A program made the position numbers and the translations under genes. A stretch of DNA of 64,000 nt, from positions 4,092,001-4,156,000 of the forward strand of contig JAXMBC010000001.1 in the NCBI GenBank assembly GCA_046350055.1, in the 5' to 3' direction. Under the pieces are notes generated by a model. That model ran no database searches, was not told the origin of the DNA, and saw nothing but the letters and a program-made list of their open reading frames with translations. Below are positions 54,191 to 62,750 of the stretch, in pieces. The stretch is from JAEUIE01 sp046350055. Lineage in GTDB: Bacteria > Planctomycetota > Planctomycetia > Gemmatales > HRBIN36. Positions within the stretch are counted from its first letter, which is position 1; each line of letters begins with the position of its first letter.

Positions 54191-54252
54191 AGGTGCCCGG
54201 AAGGATCATGAGGTTGCTGTGCCACGGAGGTGAGGTACTCCTCTCCTCCGTG
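54188..54252 (-). repeat. REP-type palindromic unit (copy 4, stem variant)
   Basis: Hairpin 54223-54252: arm CACGGAGG, mismatch, inner arm GAGG, loop AGTA on the minus strand. The arm differs from CACGGATG at one position in the outer arm and one in the inner arm, and both sides have changed together. Tail GCCAGGTGCCCGG is shared with copy 1. Confidence 0.85.
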
Positions 54253-54265
54253 CTGGCACTGCGAC

Positions 54266-54838
54266 TCACCCCATAGCATTCATCGCAGGCAAAGATTCTT
54301 TGTTTAGCATGATCAAGGATTGTCGTTGGCCCAGCCAGTCGATGGCACTTGACCATTTCCATGCGGTCGCTGTGTCGACCAGTCCCCGAAGTACTGGGTT
54401 GTTGTGAATATATTCCACCACGGCATAGACCTGCGTGGGTTCTATCACATTGACATCATACCCTGACCCGGTTTGCCAGAAACGATACTCCGAAACACCA
54501 GCGACACGGACAATCAGTTTTTCAAGATATTGGGGAGCTTGCACTTTCAGATAGGCAATAGCGCGCTTGGCCACAGGTATTTTGATGGATCGCAGGATTT
54601 CTGCGGTAGAAGCTGGCTGCTGTGGCCAGATCAGGAGATGCACATGTTCGGGCATCAAGACCCAGGCCCAGACGTGGAATCCATGTTTCTTCCTGGCTCG
54701 GTTGATCGCGTCAACCATCCAAAGGCGAGTACGATCCTTGCTGAGTAGTGGCAGGCGATGGAAACACGAGAAGGTCAGGAAATGAGCATGCCCCGGCTCA
54801 TCGAAATGCCTGACGCGTTTACGATGCTTGATTTCCAT
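54266..54838 (-). CDS. REP-associated tyrosine transposase (RAYT, Y1/HUH family)
   Basis: 190 residues. Starts MEIKHRKRVRHFDEPGHAHF, with LTFSCFHRLPLL as the family beginning; the HUH motif is in AWVLMPEHVHLLIWPQQP (about residue 67), and the catalytic Tyr lies in AVVEYIHNNPVLRGLV (about residue 150). WKWSSAIDWLGQ near the end is also typical. RAYTs nick REP hairpins through a 5-prime phosphotyrosine. The gene has all key residues and a flanking REP on each side, so it may be active. An open frame continues upstream into REP sequence; ATG 54838 is chosen because similarity starts there. Confidence 0.93.
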   Translation of the reverse strand: MEIKHRKRVRHFDEPGHAHFLTFSCFHRLPLLSKDRTRLWMVDAINRARKKHGFHVWAWVLMPEHVHLLIWPQQPASTAEILRSIKIPVAKRAIAYLKVQAPQYLEKLIVRVAGVSEYRFWQTGSGYDVNVIEPTQVYAVVEYIHNNPVLRGLVDTATAWKWSSAIDWLGQRQSLIMLNKESLPAMNAMG

Positions 54839-54910
54839 GTGCGGAAGGTACCAAGTGACGTATGTTATTGCTACAGGATATTGTGCGGGTGACTTTTCAT
54901 TGCATACCAG

Positions 54911-54976
54911 CACGGATGAGATGAGTACATCACATCCGTGGCACCCCAACTCTCATCATTCTCCCGTGCACCCGGC
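54911..54976 (+). repeat. REP-type palindromic unit (copy 5, subtype B)
   Basis: Hairpin 54911-54940; same sequence as the unit at 53086 and the same distance from the RAYT start (about 70 bases). Right border of the RAYT element. Confidence 0.9.
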
Positions 54977-54977
54977 T

Positions 54978-55181
54978 AAACGAGTGTCGTCTCACAAGCT
55001 AACAGGAATTGCTGGCAGAGGAGTTGCAACGTTTACAACTACGTTTATTCGCGTTTCCGAACGTGTGTTGAAGGACCCACAATTGTTTAGAACTGTGGAG
55101 CAAATAGTAATGGATGTCTTTGGAGGTAAAGGAAAATTGCTTAACAAGATCAGCGCAAGCAGACATTTGTTTTGCAAGTAA
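54978..55181 (+). pseudogene. possible RHS toxin-tip C-terminal fragment
   Basis: Open stretch from the REP border to a TAA, encoding KRVSSHKLTGIAGRGVATFT, TTFIRVSERVLKDPQLFRTV, then EQIVMDVFGGKGKLLNKISA and SRHLFCK. It has no start of its own and lies 16 bases before the next gene. Its position after an RHS fragment and before a small gene is that of a variable toxin tip, but no toxin family is recognised. The frame does not simply continue from the RHS fragment at 53935, so it is at best a broken tip. Confidence 0.5.
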
Positions 55182-55197
55182 CTCAGGAGTGTATGCA

Positions 55198-55569
55198 ATG
55201 AAGGGCACAGAGCCGCAGATCTTCGATTGCTGTTTTTGCAGGAAGATTGATACTGTTACAAAACAGACGGTGCCATTACTGTTTGATCAAATGCAACTCG
55301 CGTATTCCTATGCGTGCCACGATGAGTGTCTTTATAGACATTACCCAACTCTGAGGCTGGCAAAACATGTGAAGAAGAAAACTGGTGATGACTATGTTGA
55401 CATGCTGCGTACTTTCTTCACTCAGTCTATCGATGACAGGAAGTGCTGCTACTGTAGCCTTGCCTTCAAAGGAAGGAATTACTTTATTATGCATTGTTAC
55501 GTAACACATGGCAAAGAAATAGTGGACTTAGTGCATTGTTCGTGTATCAAGAAACTGCTTTGCAATTGA
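55198..55569 (+). CDS. AT-rich Cys-rich small protein, candidate immunity protein
   Basis: 123 residues. MKGTEPQIFDCCFCRKIDTV; YACHDECLYRHYP; KCCYCSLAFKGRNYFIMHCY; LVHCSCIKKLLCN. Cys/His clusters suggest two zinc sites (CCFC with CHDEC; CCYC with HCYVTH). CAGGAG lies ahead of ATG 55198. It directly follows the possible toxin tip, as an immunity gene would, and its AT-rich base use is foreign. An alternative is a zinc-finger DNA- or RNA-binding protein. No family recognised. Confidence 0.6.
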   Translation: MKGTEPQIFDCCFCRKIDTVTKQTVPLLFDQMQLAYSYACHDECLYRHYPTLRLAKHVKKKTGDDYVDMLRTFFTQSIDDRKCCYCSLAFKGRNYFIMHCYVTHGKEIVDLVHCSCIKKLLCN

Positions 55570-55624
55570 TCACTGAGCATACATTCCGCCCCAAACCGAC
55601 AGTCATGAATATGTAAGCCTTCCC

Positions 55625-55897
55625 TACGACATGCTCAACCGCGTGGCTCGAGAGACTGATCCGCGTGGTAAAGAGCGTACCTTCGGGTGCGATGCCAACA
55701 GCAATCGCACCGAAGTGGTGGACTGCAATGGGCGGCAGCGGACGTTCAAGTACGACACCCTCGATCGCATGACTGGCGAGACGTGGTGGAACGGCAGCAC
55801 GGCAGGCACCCAGTTCACCTACACTTACAATGCCGTGGGCAACCGGCTCACGGCCAATGATGGCACCAGCTTCTATGCCTACGTGTCCCCGTCTTAA
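55625..55897 (+). pseudogene. orphan RHS (YD-repeat) fragment 2
   Basis: Encodes YDMLNRVARETDPRGKERTF, then GCDANSNRTEVVDCNGRQRT, FKYDTLDRMTGETWWNGSTA, GTQFTYTYNAVGNRLTANDG and a short tail to TAA. It matches fragment 1 almost base for base up to its NAVG, then continues where fragment 1 is broken by the REP. No toxin is attached. Confidence 0.85.
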
Positions 55898-56068
55898 TTC
55901 TGATCGCACATTTTCCCGAATTAAGGCTGTAGCGATTTCGGCCTGTCAGAGGCCCGATTACCGAATTGTTGCGCAAACTGGAGAAGGGATGTACGACGCT
56001 GCTGGTCAGGTGATGAAGAGGAAGCATGGGGGTGCGATCCCAGAGACGGGGTGGAAGGTGTAGACTCG
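55898..56068. other. stretch without a clear gene
   Basis: A 7-base inverted pair (TTAATTC at 55893-55899 and GAATTAA at 55918-55924) lies at the RHS fragment end. On the minus strand the part 55921-56025 reads TSLLQFAQQFGNRASDRPKS but has no start. Nothing further is supported. Confidence 0.3.
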
Positions 56069-56398
56069 CTAGCTCGATGCCAGCGGTGATTCAGCACGAG
56101 GCCACCTGGCACGGTGCTGATCGTACATCCTCGCCAGGATGCTGGCGGCGGATTTGAAGTCGTAGCCCATGATGAGAAGCAGGTCGATATTGTTGAGGTT
56201 CTTGGTGCAGCCGAAGCAGTGGGCGAGGTTGTTGCGGGGGTTGACGGTGGCGGGCATTTCGCGGCAGTGCGGGCAGAGGAAGCGATAGCGTCCTTCACTG
56301 CGTTTGGCGGGCGGGCCGTCGTCGGTGCCGAGGGCGGCAATGGTGACGGGCATGGGCAGATCGTTGCGGAGGTGACGCAGTAGTTCTCTGGTGATCAT
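56069..56398 (-). CDS. CHC2-type zinc-finger protein
   Basis: 109 residues. MITRELLRHLRNDLPMPVTI, then RYRFLCPHCREMPATVNPRN, NLAHCFGCTKNLNNIDLLLI, MGYDFKSAASILARM. The Cys-x2-Cys...Cys-x2-Cys layout with HCFGC matches the CHC2 zinc-binding domain at the start of DnaG-type primases. No primase catalytic part follows, so it is a stand-alone zinc finger or the remnant of a phage/plasmid primase. ATG 56398 is used. Confidence 0.75.
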   Translation of the reverse strand: MITRELLRHLRNDLPMPVTIAALGTDDGPPAKRSEGRYRFLCPHCREMPATVNPRNNLAHCFGCTKNLNNIDLLLIMGYDFKSAASILARMYDQHRARWPRAESPLASS

Positions 56399-56611
56399 GG
56401 CTGTTTGACGTGGCTGGGGGAGCGATGTGATTAAGGCACGAGTGATAGAACGAGGTGGTCTTCGAGCCACTGCGGACGGCTTCGATCATGGAGCCAATGC
56501 AGAGGATCAGGATTGGAATCCAGTTCCACCACCTACATGTTGCCCTTTGCGCAAATCCCCCCTTTTGTTACAAGCTAACTGGACACAGGGACGTGTGCCA
56601 GGGAGATGGCT

Positions 56612-59347
56612 ATGCGCCTTCAGGACTGGGCGGTGGTATTGCTGATGGTGGGGCTGCTGGGAGTATCCTCTTCCGCACAAGGGCCTCAGACGCAAGGCAG
56701 CGTACACCGGGATGGCTTTGAACTAGGTAGCCTTGCGTGGCGGGCGGGGGTGGCGGATGCGCCCTATCAGGAAACGCAGCACAAGCCCGATACCCGCGTT
56801 GCGCATCGTGGGCAGCAGTCGGAATTTATTCAGGTCGTCGCCAAGCCGGGAACGCACATCTACTATTGGTACAACATGCCCCGGGCGGAACTGGTGGAAG
56901 ACCTCAAGGTCAGCCTGTGGGTGAAGGCGAATCGGCCGGGGATGAAGCTGGCGGCCCGCGTGGTGCTGCCGAAGGAACGGAACAGCAAGAACCTCGATCA
57001 GCCGGTGACGCTATTGCTCACGGGCGATACGTACGTGCAGACCGGGCAGTGGCAGCAGCTCTGGCTGCGTAACCCGCAGAAGGAACTCTCCGGGCAAGCA
57101 CTGCTGCTGCAGGGCGAGACGAACAAGAAAGTGAACATCGACGGAGCGTTCCTCGATCAGTTGCAGGTCAATGTCTACGCCGGGCCGGGGGAGAACCTGG
57201 TCTGGCTGGACGATGTAGAAATCACGCCGGTGATTTCGCTGAATGCCGGCGACAATCGAGGCAGTATGCCAGAATCCCCGGCCCTGCCTGCCAAGGGCAT
57301 CGTGCCGACGGTGGAATTGACACGCAACCGCCTGGTGGTCAACAAGCATGCTTACTTCATGCGAGGTATCCGATGTGCCGATCCGGGGTCGTTCAAGTCG
57401 TTGCGGGAATTGGGGTTCAACACCCTGTGGGTCGACAGCAAGATGCCGGAAGCCACAGTGGCGAGTGCGGTTCGGGAAGGGTTCTGGCTGGTGCCGGAGT
57501 TGCGTCCGCCAGCGGGTGGTCTGGCATCGCTGACCCCCATGTCGCTCCGAAGCGAGATGGATCGCTTCCCCAGGACTGATCATGTGCTGGCCTGGCAACT
57601 GAGTGGTGAAGCGGGCTTGAGCACCGAGTATTCCGAAGTGATCAGCAAGTCGCTGCGCGGGTCACGCACCCAGGGGCAACTCTACTCCGGCTCGGTATGG
57701 AATGGCTACCGGCAGTACAGCCAGCATCTGGAAATGATCGGTGTGCATCGCTGGCCGCTGATGACCACGCTGAACCCGACCGAGTACCGCGACTGGCTGG
57801 TAAGCCGAACCCGGCTGGCCCAGCCTGATGCCTACTTCTGGACCTGGATTCAAACCCACCTGCCTGAGCAGACCAAACTGCTGCTGACCGGTGTGGAGAA
57901 GTCGCCCAATACTCCAGATTATGGACCGAGTGCCGGGCAGATACGGCTGATGTCGTATGTGGCTCTGTCGGCAGGGTATCGTGGTCTGGGCTTCTGGGCC
58001 GATGAGTCGCTCAGTGATGAACGGGTCGGCAAGTCGCGGAAGCTGGAGCTGGCCCTGCTCAATCTGCAATTCAGCCTGCTGGAGCCTTACCTGGCCACGA
58101 TGCAGGACGTGCAGTGGATCAAGACGCAGGATCCCCGGGTCAACTGTGCGGTCATCCGCTGTGACAGCGGTTTCCTGGTACTGCCTTTGTGGACCGCAGC
58201 GGGTAACCAGTTCGTACTCGGGCCATGTCATCTGAAGAACCTGCAACTGGTGATTCCGGGCATCCCCATTGATTCACAGGTGTATGAAGTGGTGCCTGGT
58301 GATCTGCGGTCGTTGCACCATCGACGGGCTGCGGGTGGCATGGAAGTCTCCATTCCGGAGTTCAATGTCTGCACCGTGCTGCTGTGTACCAGCGATGCCA
58401 ACATGATTGGGCAGCTACAGCAGAAGGCCCAGCAGTCGGCCCGACAGGCGGCGCAGTGGGCTTACGATTCTGCCCGCGAAGAACTGACCATGGCTGAGAC
58501 GGTGCATGAGCAACTGAAAGTGCATGGTCTTGATCGGCCTTACGATCTGGAGTTGCGGGAGAAGGCCTACAAGAATCTGCAGGATGCCTTTCAGGCATTT
58601 TCAAAAGGAAACCTGACAGAGTTCCGCTTGTCGTATGAAGCCAGCGAACGGAGCGGGCAGTTCATTCGGCAGCTCATGCGGAATCACTGGGATTACACCA
58701 TCAAGGGTTTAAGCAGTCCGGTGAGTTCGCCCTATACGCTCTGTTACGCATCGTTGCCCAAGTACTACGAGTGGTTGAAGCGGACGAATCAGAGTCAACT
58801 GACGGGCAACCTGTTGCGTGATGGCGATTGCGAAACTGTGGCTGGCCCATTGCCCACGGGTTGGACCGTTCGCAGGGATACGCTGGACGAAGTGAATCTG
58901 GTCGAAGCCCGGGTACAGGAATCGCCCCATGATGGTCAGCAATGCTGGAAGCTGGCAATCACCGCGAAGGACCCAACCTATGCTCCCGAAGCTCTCGAGC
59001 GAACGTACCTGGTGATAAACAGTGCCAGTGTGGCCCTGACGCCCGGCTCTCAGGTGAAGATCTCGGGGTGGTACCGCATTCCACAGCCGATTCGTTCGAG
59101 TGCCGATGGCCTGCTCATTTACGACAATGCTGGCAACGAGGCCCTTGGCGTTCGGCTGTATCATTCGCCCCAGTGGAAGAAGATCGAAGTCTACCGCACG
59201 GTGCCCAGCTCGGGGCAAATCCAGGTCAACATTGCACTGACGGGGTTGGGCGTGGCCTACTTCGATGATCTGAAGATTGAGGCGTTGCAGGCGAACCCGG
59301 TAGCTACACCGGGCAAACCACCACCGGCTAAAACAGCACCGAAGTAG
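56612..59347 (+). CDS. large secreted protein, glycoside-hydrolase-like with CBM-like ends
   Basis: 911 residues. Signal peptide WAVVLLMVGLLGVSSSAQGP. N-terminal beta-rich domain (about 25-210; HIYYWYNMPRAELVEDLKVS, VWLDDVEITPV). Middle (about 230-590) has a TIM-barrel-like order: YFMRGIRCADPGSFKSLREL, GFNTLWVDSKMPEATV, LAWQLSGEAGLSTEYSE, MSYVALSAGYRGLGFWADES. Helical part about 600-690, then a CBM-like C-terminus (LLRDGDCETVAGPLPTGWTV; VKISGWYRIPQP; GVAYFDDLKIEAL). GH family not assigned. ATG 56612 has AGGGAG six bases ahead; ATG 56606 overlaps it. Confidence 0.7.
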   Translation: MRLQDWAVVLLMVGLLGVSSSAQGPQTQGSVHRDGFELGSLAWRAGVADAPYQETQHKPDTRVAHRGQQSEFIQVVAKPGTHIYYWYNMPRAELVEDLKVSLWVKANRPGMKLAARVVLPKERNSKNLDQPVTLLLTGDTYVQTGQWQQLWLRNPQKELSGQALLLQGETNKKVNIDGAFLDQLQVNVYAGPGENLVWLDDVEITPVISLNAGDNRGSMPESPALPAKGIVPTVELTRNRLVVNKHAYFMRGIRCADPGSFKSLRELGFNTLWVDSKMPEATVASAVREGFWLVPELRPPAGGLASLTPMSLRSEMDRFPRTDHVLAWQLSGEAGLSTEYSEVISKSLRGSRTQGQLYSGSVWNGYRQYSQHLEMIGVHRWPLMTTLNPTEYRDWLVSRTRLAQPDAYFWTWIQTHLPEQTKLLLTGVEKSPNTPDYGPSAGQIRLMSYVALSAGYRGLGFWADESLSDERVGKSRKLELALLNLQFSLLEPYLATMQDVQWIKTQDPRVNCAVIRCDSGFLVLPLWTAAGNQFVLGPCHLKNLQLVIPGIPIDSQVYEVVPGDLRSLHHRRAAGGMEVSIPEFNVCTVLLCTSDANMIGQLQQKAQQSARQAAQWAYDSAREELTMAETVHEQLKVHGLDRPYDLELREKAYKNLQDAFQAFSKGNLTEFRLSYEASERSGQFIRQLMRNHWDYTIKGLSSPVSSPYTLCYASLPKYYEWLKRTNQSQLTGNLLRDGDCETVAGPLPTGWTVRRDTLDEVNLVEARVQESPHDGQQCWKLAITAKDPTYAPEALERTYLVINSASVALTPGSQVKISGWYRIPQPIRSSADGLLIYDNAGNEALGVRLYHSPQWKKIEVYRTVPSSGQIQVNIALTGLGVAYFDDLKIEALQANPVATPGKPPPAKTAPK

Positions 59348-59443
59348 GCAGTTTGAGTGCCAATGCGAAGCTAAAGGGGCTTTTTCTGTCACAACTGGCA
59401 ATCTCACCGATATAGGGGATATAGACCCTTGCGGAAGACTGCC

Positions 59444-59941
59444 ATGCTTGCACTGCTGAACTTCTTTCAAACTCGCTACGCTGGCTGGAAGCAGCTCATC
59501 GTCCCGGAAGGGGTCAAACTGCTGTTTCCTGAAAATCCCATGCACAAGCTATCGGCCAGTCAGTCGCCGCTGGGCCAGATCAAAGTGTCGCTCTACTCTG
59601 CCAGCCTGCCTCAAAGTGGATATTCGACCATTCTGTGCATTCGGGACTACGACGCAGAAGAATTGCTGGAAGCCAAGTCGCTCTTTAACGACTGGAAATG
59701 CGAGTTTGTGCAGACGATGGAAGCTGCAGGGATCAAGAAGTTCCTGGTCAGAGAGAAGTGCCATGGCGACGTTCATCCGACCTGCGATATGCTGCTGAGC
59801 GATGCGATGGAAACGTCATTCACCCGGGTACGGCTGGTAGCCCAGGGCAACCGTCTCATCGTGCTCTTCGCGGTGGGAAATCTGCAGGAAGTCTCCTCTC
59901 CGGCAGTCACGGAATCGTTCAGTTCCATGCGGGTGCGCTAG
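59444..59941 (+). CDS. small conserved protein, DcrB/PsbP-like candidate
   Basis: 165 residues without a clear signal peptide. VPEGVKLLFPENPMHKLSAS, LGQIKVSLYSASLPQSGYST, RVRLVAQGNRLIVLFAVGN and SPAVTESFSSMRV give an alternating strand pattern with a final helix, similar to the protein at 7444-7866. Function unknown. ATG 59444 preferred to TTG 59429. Confidence 0.5.
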   Translation: MLALLNFFQTRYAGWKQLIVPEGVKLLFPENPMHKLSASQSPLGQIKVSLYSASLPQSGYSTILCIRDYDAEELLEAKSLFNDWKCEFVQTMEAAGIKKFLVREKCHGDVHPTCDMLLSDAMETSFTRVRLVAQGNRLIVLFAVGNLQEVSSPAVTESFSSMRVR

Positions 59942-59970
59942 ATTCGGTTATTGACAGGCTTTCCCTGTGC

Positions 59971-61515
59971 ATGTCTACTCGCTGCATGCATCGCACTACA
60001 TCTAGTTACCTTCGATTTGGTATGCCACTTCTTGCAGCCCTGGCCATGTCCTATGGCTGGGGTTTTCGTGGTGACTATGGTCATGAAGCAGGGGCAATGT
60101 TTCCGGGTGCCTTCCTGGCATTGAGCATCCTGATCGGCAGTGGTCGCGCTGACTGGCTGCGACGAATAGTGCCCATTACACTGGCTGCGGCGCTCGGCTG
60201 GGCGTTTGGCGGCGCTGTCAGTTACGGAAAAGTGATTGGCTACACGGCTCACAGCTCCTGGCCCGATGTGGCCTACGGGTATACCTCGCTCTGGATCATT
60301 GGTGCCTTGTGGGGGAGTGTCGGTGCAGGGTGCCTGGCACTGGCACTCACGATGAAACGGAGTTGGCTGAATGCCTGGGCCTATCCACTGATTCTTTTGT
60401 TCGTCACCTGGCAGGTGCTGGATGGGCAAGGCATTACTGAGTGGGCAGAGACCCACTACGTACACATGGATGTGGATTGGTTAGCTGCACTCAGTGCTTT
60501 GCTGGTGGGTCTGTTGTGTTATGCTGTCCAACCCTGGAGGGCAGTGGCAGGCCTGATGATGACACTCGCGGCAGGCTGGCTGCTCGGTTTCTTTGTGCTG
60601 ACATACTTCTTCGGCCTGCGGATGACGCCACCCCGCGGGGACAACTGGGCGGGTTCGGTTGGATTGGCGGTGGCGTTCTTTGTCTGGCTGCACTGGCACC
60701 GTTACTGGGCAGCCATGTATCTGTTTCTGGTGGGAGCGATTGCCGGTGGTTTCGGGTTTGCCCTGGGCGATGCTCTCAACATGATGGGAAGAGCAGGCTG
60801 GGGGCCTGTGGGAGAACTGGCCAGGACGCTGAAGCTGGATGCCTGGAAGTGGATGGAGCAGTCGTTTGGGCTGATCATGGGGCTGGGTGTGGCACTGGGA
60901 GTGCTTCAACTCGTAAAGACGTACTTGCCTTCACCGGTAGAGGATGAAGAGGGAGGCGACATTCACTGTGTCGGGCTGGTATTTCTGCTTGTCGTGATGC
61001 CGTGGATGAACTTCTTCAAGAATGTCCGCAGGCTCATCAGCGACCATCAACTGGGTGGTGATCTTTTCGGGGTGACGCAACCAGTCTGGTACATCATGAT
61101 TGGTACAGGTGTCTCGTTACTTGTAGTCTACGCTGTGCTGCTGCACCGTCGCGGGAAGCTTCGTCTGATTCCTCTGGAGCCCCTTGGTCGGGCTCAGTTG
61201 CTGTTCCTCTTCCTCATGTGGTTATCCGTGCTCGCTGCGTTTCAGCAGGCCATGCCTCATATGAAAAACACGGGGACGCTCTGGGTACATGTAACGTTCT
61301 GGCTGACTGCCAGCGCAGCCAGCATGCTGGCGCTGTGTGCACCGTTACCGGACAAGAAACTGGCGCTGGCAGCCAACATCGGGATTGAAAGATATCGACC
61401 CGGGCGATGGCTCTGGCTGCTACTCATTCTCATACCAGTGGTGCTGGCTGCGCTGACCTGGGCAACGGTGTCGATGCATGACAAGCTGTTGTCGGGGAGC
61501 CACACCCGTTTCTAA
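59971..61515 (+). CDS. polytopic membrane protein of unknown function
   Basis: 514 residues with twelve or more membrane segments. FGMPLLAALAMSYGWGFRGD and YGHEAGAMFPGAFLAL near the start are Gly-rich, with conserved-looking WGFRGDYGHE and AFGGAVSYGK motifs and later GLRMTPPRGDNWAGSVGL. ATG 59971 is chosen; the open frame reaches 59698 but covers the previous gene. No transporter family recognised. It overlaps the convergent barrel gene by four bases. Confidence 0.65.
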   Translation: MSTRCMHRTTSSYLRFGMPLLAALAMSYGWGFRGDYGHEAGAMFPGAFLALSILIGSGRADWLRRIVPITLAAALGWAFGGAVSYGKVIGYTAHSSWPDVAYGYTSLWIIGALWGSVGAGCLALALTMKRSWLNAWAYPLILLFVTWQVLDGQGITEWAETHYVHMDVDWLAALSALLVGLLCYAVQPWRAVAGLMMTLAAGWLLGFFVLTYFFGLRMTPPRGDNWAGSVGLAVAFFVWLHWHRYWAAMYLFLVGAIAGGFGFALGDALNMMGRAGWGPVGELARTLKLDAWKWMEQSFGLIMGLGVALGVLQLVKTYLPSPVEDEEGGDIHCVGLVFLLVVMPWMNFFKNVRRLISDHQLGGDLFGVTQPVWYIMIGTGVSLLVVYAVLLHRRGKLRLIPLEPLGRAQLLFLFLMWLSVLAAFQQAMPHMKNTGTLWVHVTFWLTASAASMLALCAPLPDKKLALAANIGIERYRPGRWLWLLLILIPVVLAALTWATVSMHDKLLSGSHTRF

Positions 61516-62471
61516 TAGCGAAGGATGAATTCAGCGATTACGCGATGATCCATGACGCGGCCGGTATCGGTGAGGGGACGCTCGTAGGTCAGGCCCAGTT
61601 CAGCGCTGCGGTTGCACTTGGCCCGGAAACCAAATGCCATCGTGACCAGGTCGGAACCTGTCGTCCCGTGGACAGACCAGTCAAGGAAGGCATCGCCTTG
61701 TCCGAAGTTGGCAGGATACACGCCACGCCCTTCGGTGAGCTGATGATAATAGTTGACTTCGACCAGCGGATGGAGCCAACCCATGAGTTCACGGTCAATG
61801 TGCAATTGCGTAAAGAGCAGGGTGCTGCCTTCATTGCTGAGCGGAGCCCTGACACCGATATTTCCCAGTGCATGCCAGAAGCAGCAGAACTCCTTGCCAG
61901 CCGTGAGGATGCCTGTCACGCTGCCATCGCTGGGGCGCTGGTAGACATCTGCTTCACCTGTGGGGGCTTCATACTGCACCGAGGCAGAAACCAGGAATTG
62001 ATTTTCAACATCGCGAATCATCACATACTTGCCCGAGAAGGCGAGGTTGTTCCAGCCATCAGTAGTACCCAGGCTTCCCTGGTTGAAGAAGCTGTAGCCA
62101 CTCTTTTCGAGTGAAACCGACCAGCGATCGTTCAGGGCGACACGCAGTTGCACCAGGTACGACTGCTGCAGTGAACGTTCGAAGGCCTGATCTTCAGGTG
62201 ACCAGTTGAGTACCCCCAGAATGCGGGCTTCGGTCAGGGAGCGTGGGTCCTTGGCCAGCCAGGGATTACTGCTGGGGCCAATAAAGCGTGGAAAATGCGA
62301 GTCGCTACTCAGGGACAAGGCAGTACCCAGGATGGGGTTGAAGCCACGGACTTCGGGGAATGGGCCATCCTGATCGGGGCTGAGCAGAGGCGGCGGCGGC
62401 GGCTGGTCTGCCGAGTAAGTGGGTTGGCCGCCATCAAACATCAGGGTACATAACAATAGGGCCGCAAGCAT
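61512..62471 (-). CDS. outer-membrane beta-barrel candidate
   Basis: 319 residues. Signal peptide MLAALLLCTLMFDGGQPTYS, Pro-rich linker, then alternating amphipathic strands: YLVQLRVALNDRWSVSLEKS, NLAFSGKYVMIRDVENQFLV, SASVQYEAPTGEADVYQ, HPLVEVNYYHQLTEGRGVYP, DLVTMAFGFRAKCNRSAELG, LTYERPLT, ending HRVIAEFILRY with a terminal aromatic. This resembles the phenol-degradation meta-pathway type barrel. Function unknown. Confidence 0.65.
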   Translation of the reverse strand: MLAALLLCTLMFDGGQPTYSADQPPPPPLLSPDQDGPFPEVRGFNPILGTALSLSSDSHFPRFIGPSSNPWLAKDPRSLTEARILGVLNWSPEDQAFERSLQQSYLVQLRVALNDRWSVSLEKSGYSFFNQGSLGTTDGWNNLAFSGKYVMIRDVENQFLVSASVQYEAPTGEADVYQRPSDGSVTGILTAGKEFCCFWHALGNIGVRAPLSNEGSTLLFTQLHIDRELMGWLHPLVEVNYYHQLTEGRGVYPANFGQGDAFLDWSVHGTTGSDLVTMAFGFRAKCNRSAELGLTYERPLTDTGRVMDHRVIAEFILRY

Positions 62472-62750
62472 ACGATCGGCCTCCCTGCCGACTCACTGGA
62501 ATCATCATCGAACAGGATGAAACCGGGCCTGAATCAGTCTCGGATGCTATTTGCCAAATGCACGACCGTGACGTAGGCTTGTTCCCAATGGTAACGAATG
62601 TAACGGCTCTACCATTGGCGGACGCAGGCGAGCATGCGAGCTTCTCAGTTTTTTGAGAATAGCAGCGTAAACCACTAATTCGTACGTTAACATGGTCTGA
62701 AATGACTCGCACGACAGGCATAACACTTCGCAAGGACCAGGCACGCTAGC

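Larger units (their letters stand above)
54188..54976. mobile_element. REP/RAYT element (REPtron): RAYT gene between two REP units
   Basis: A single RAYT gene on the minus strand lies between a unit on the minus strand (54188-54252) and a unit on the plus strand (54911-54976). This is the standard arrangement for REP-associated transposases, in which the flanking REPs are the substrate. It sits inside the RHS cassette array and appears to have interrupted it. Confidence 0.8.

Noticed and set aside
53935..54276. RHS fragment 1 as a complete gene
   Set aside because: It has no start context, covers only YD repeats and is cut off by a REP unit; treated as a pseudogene.
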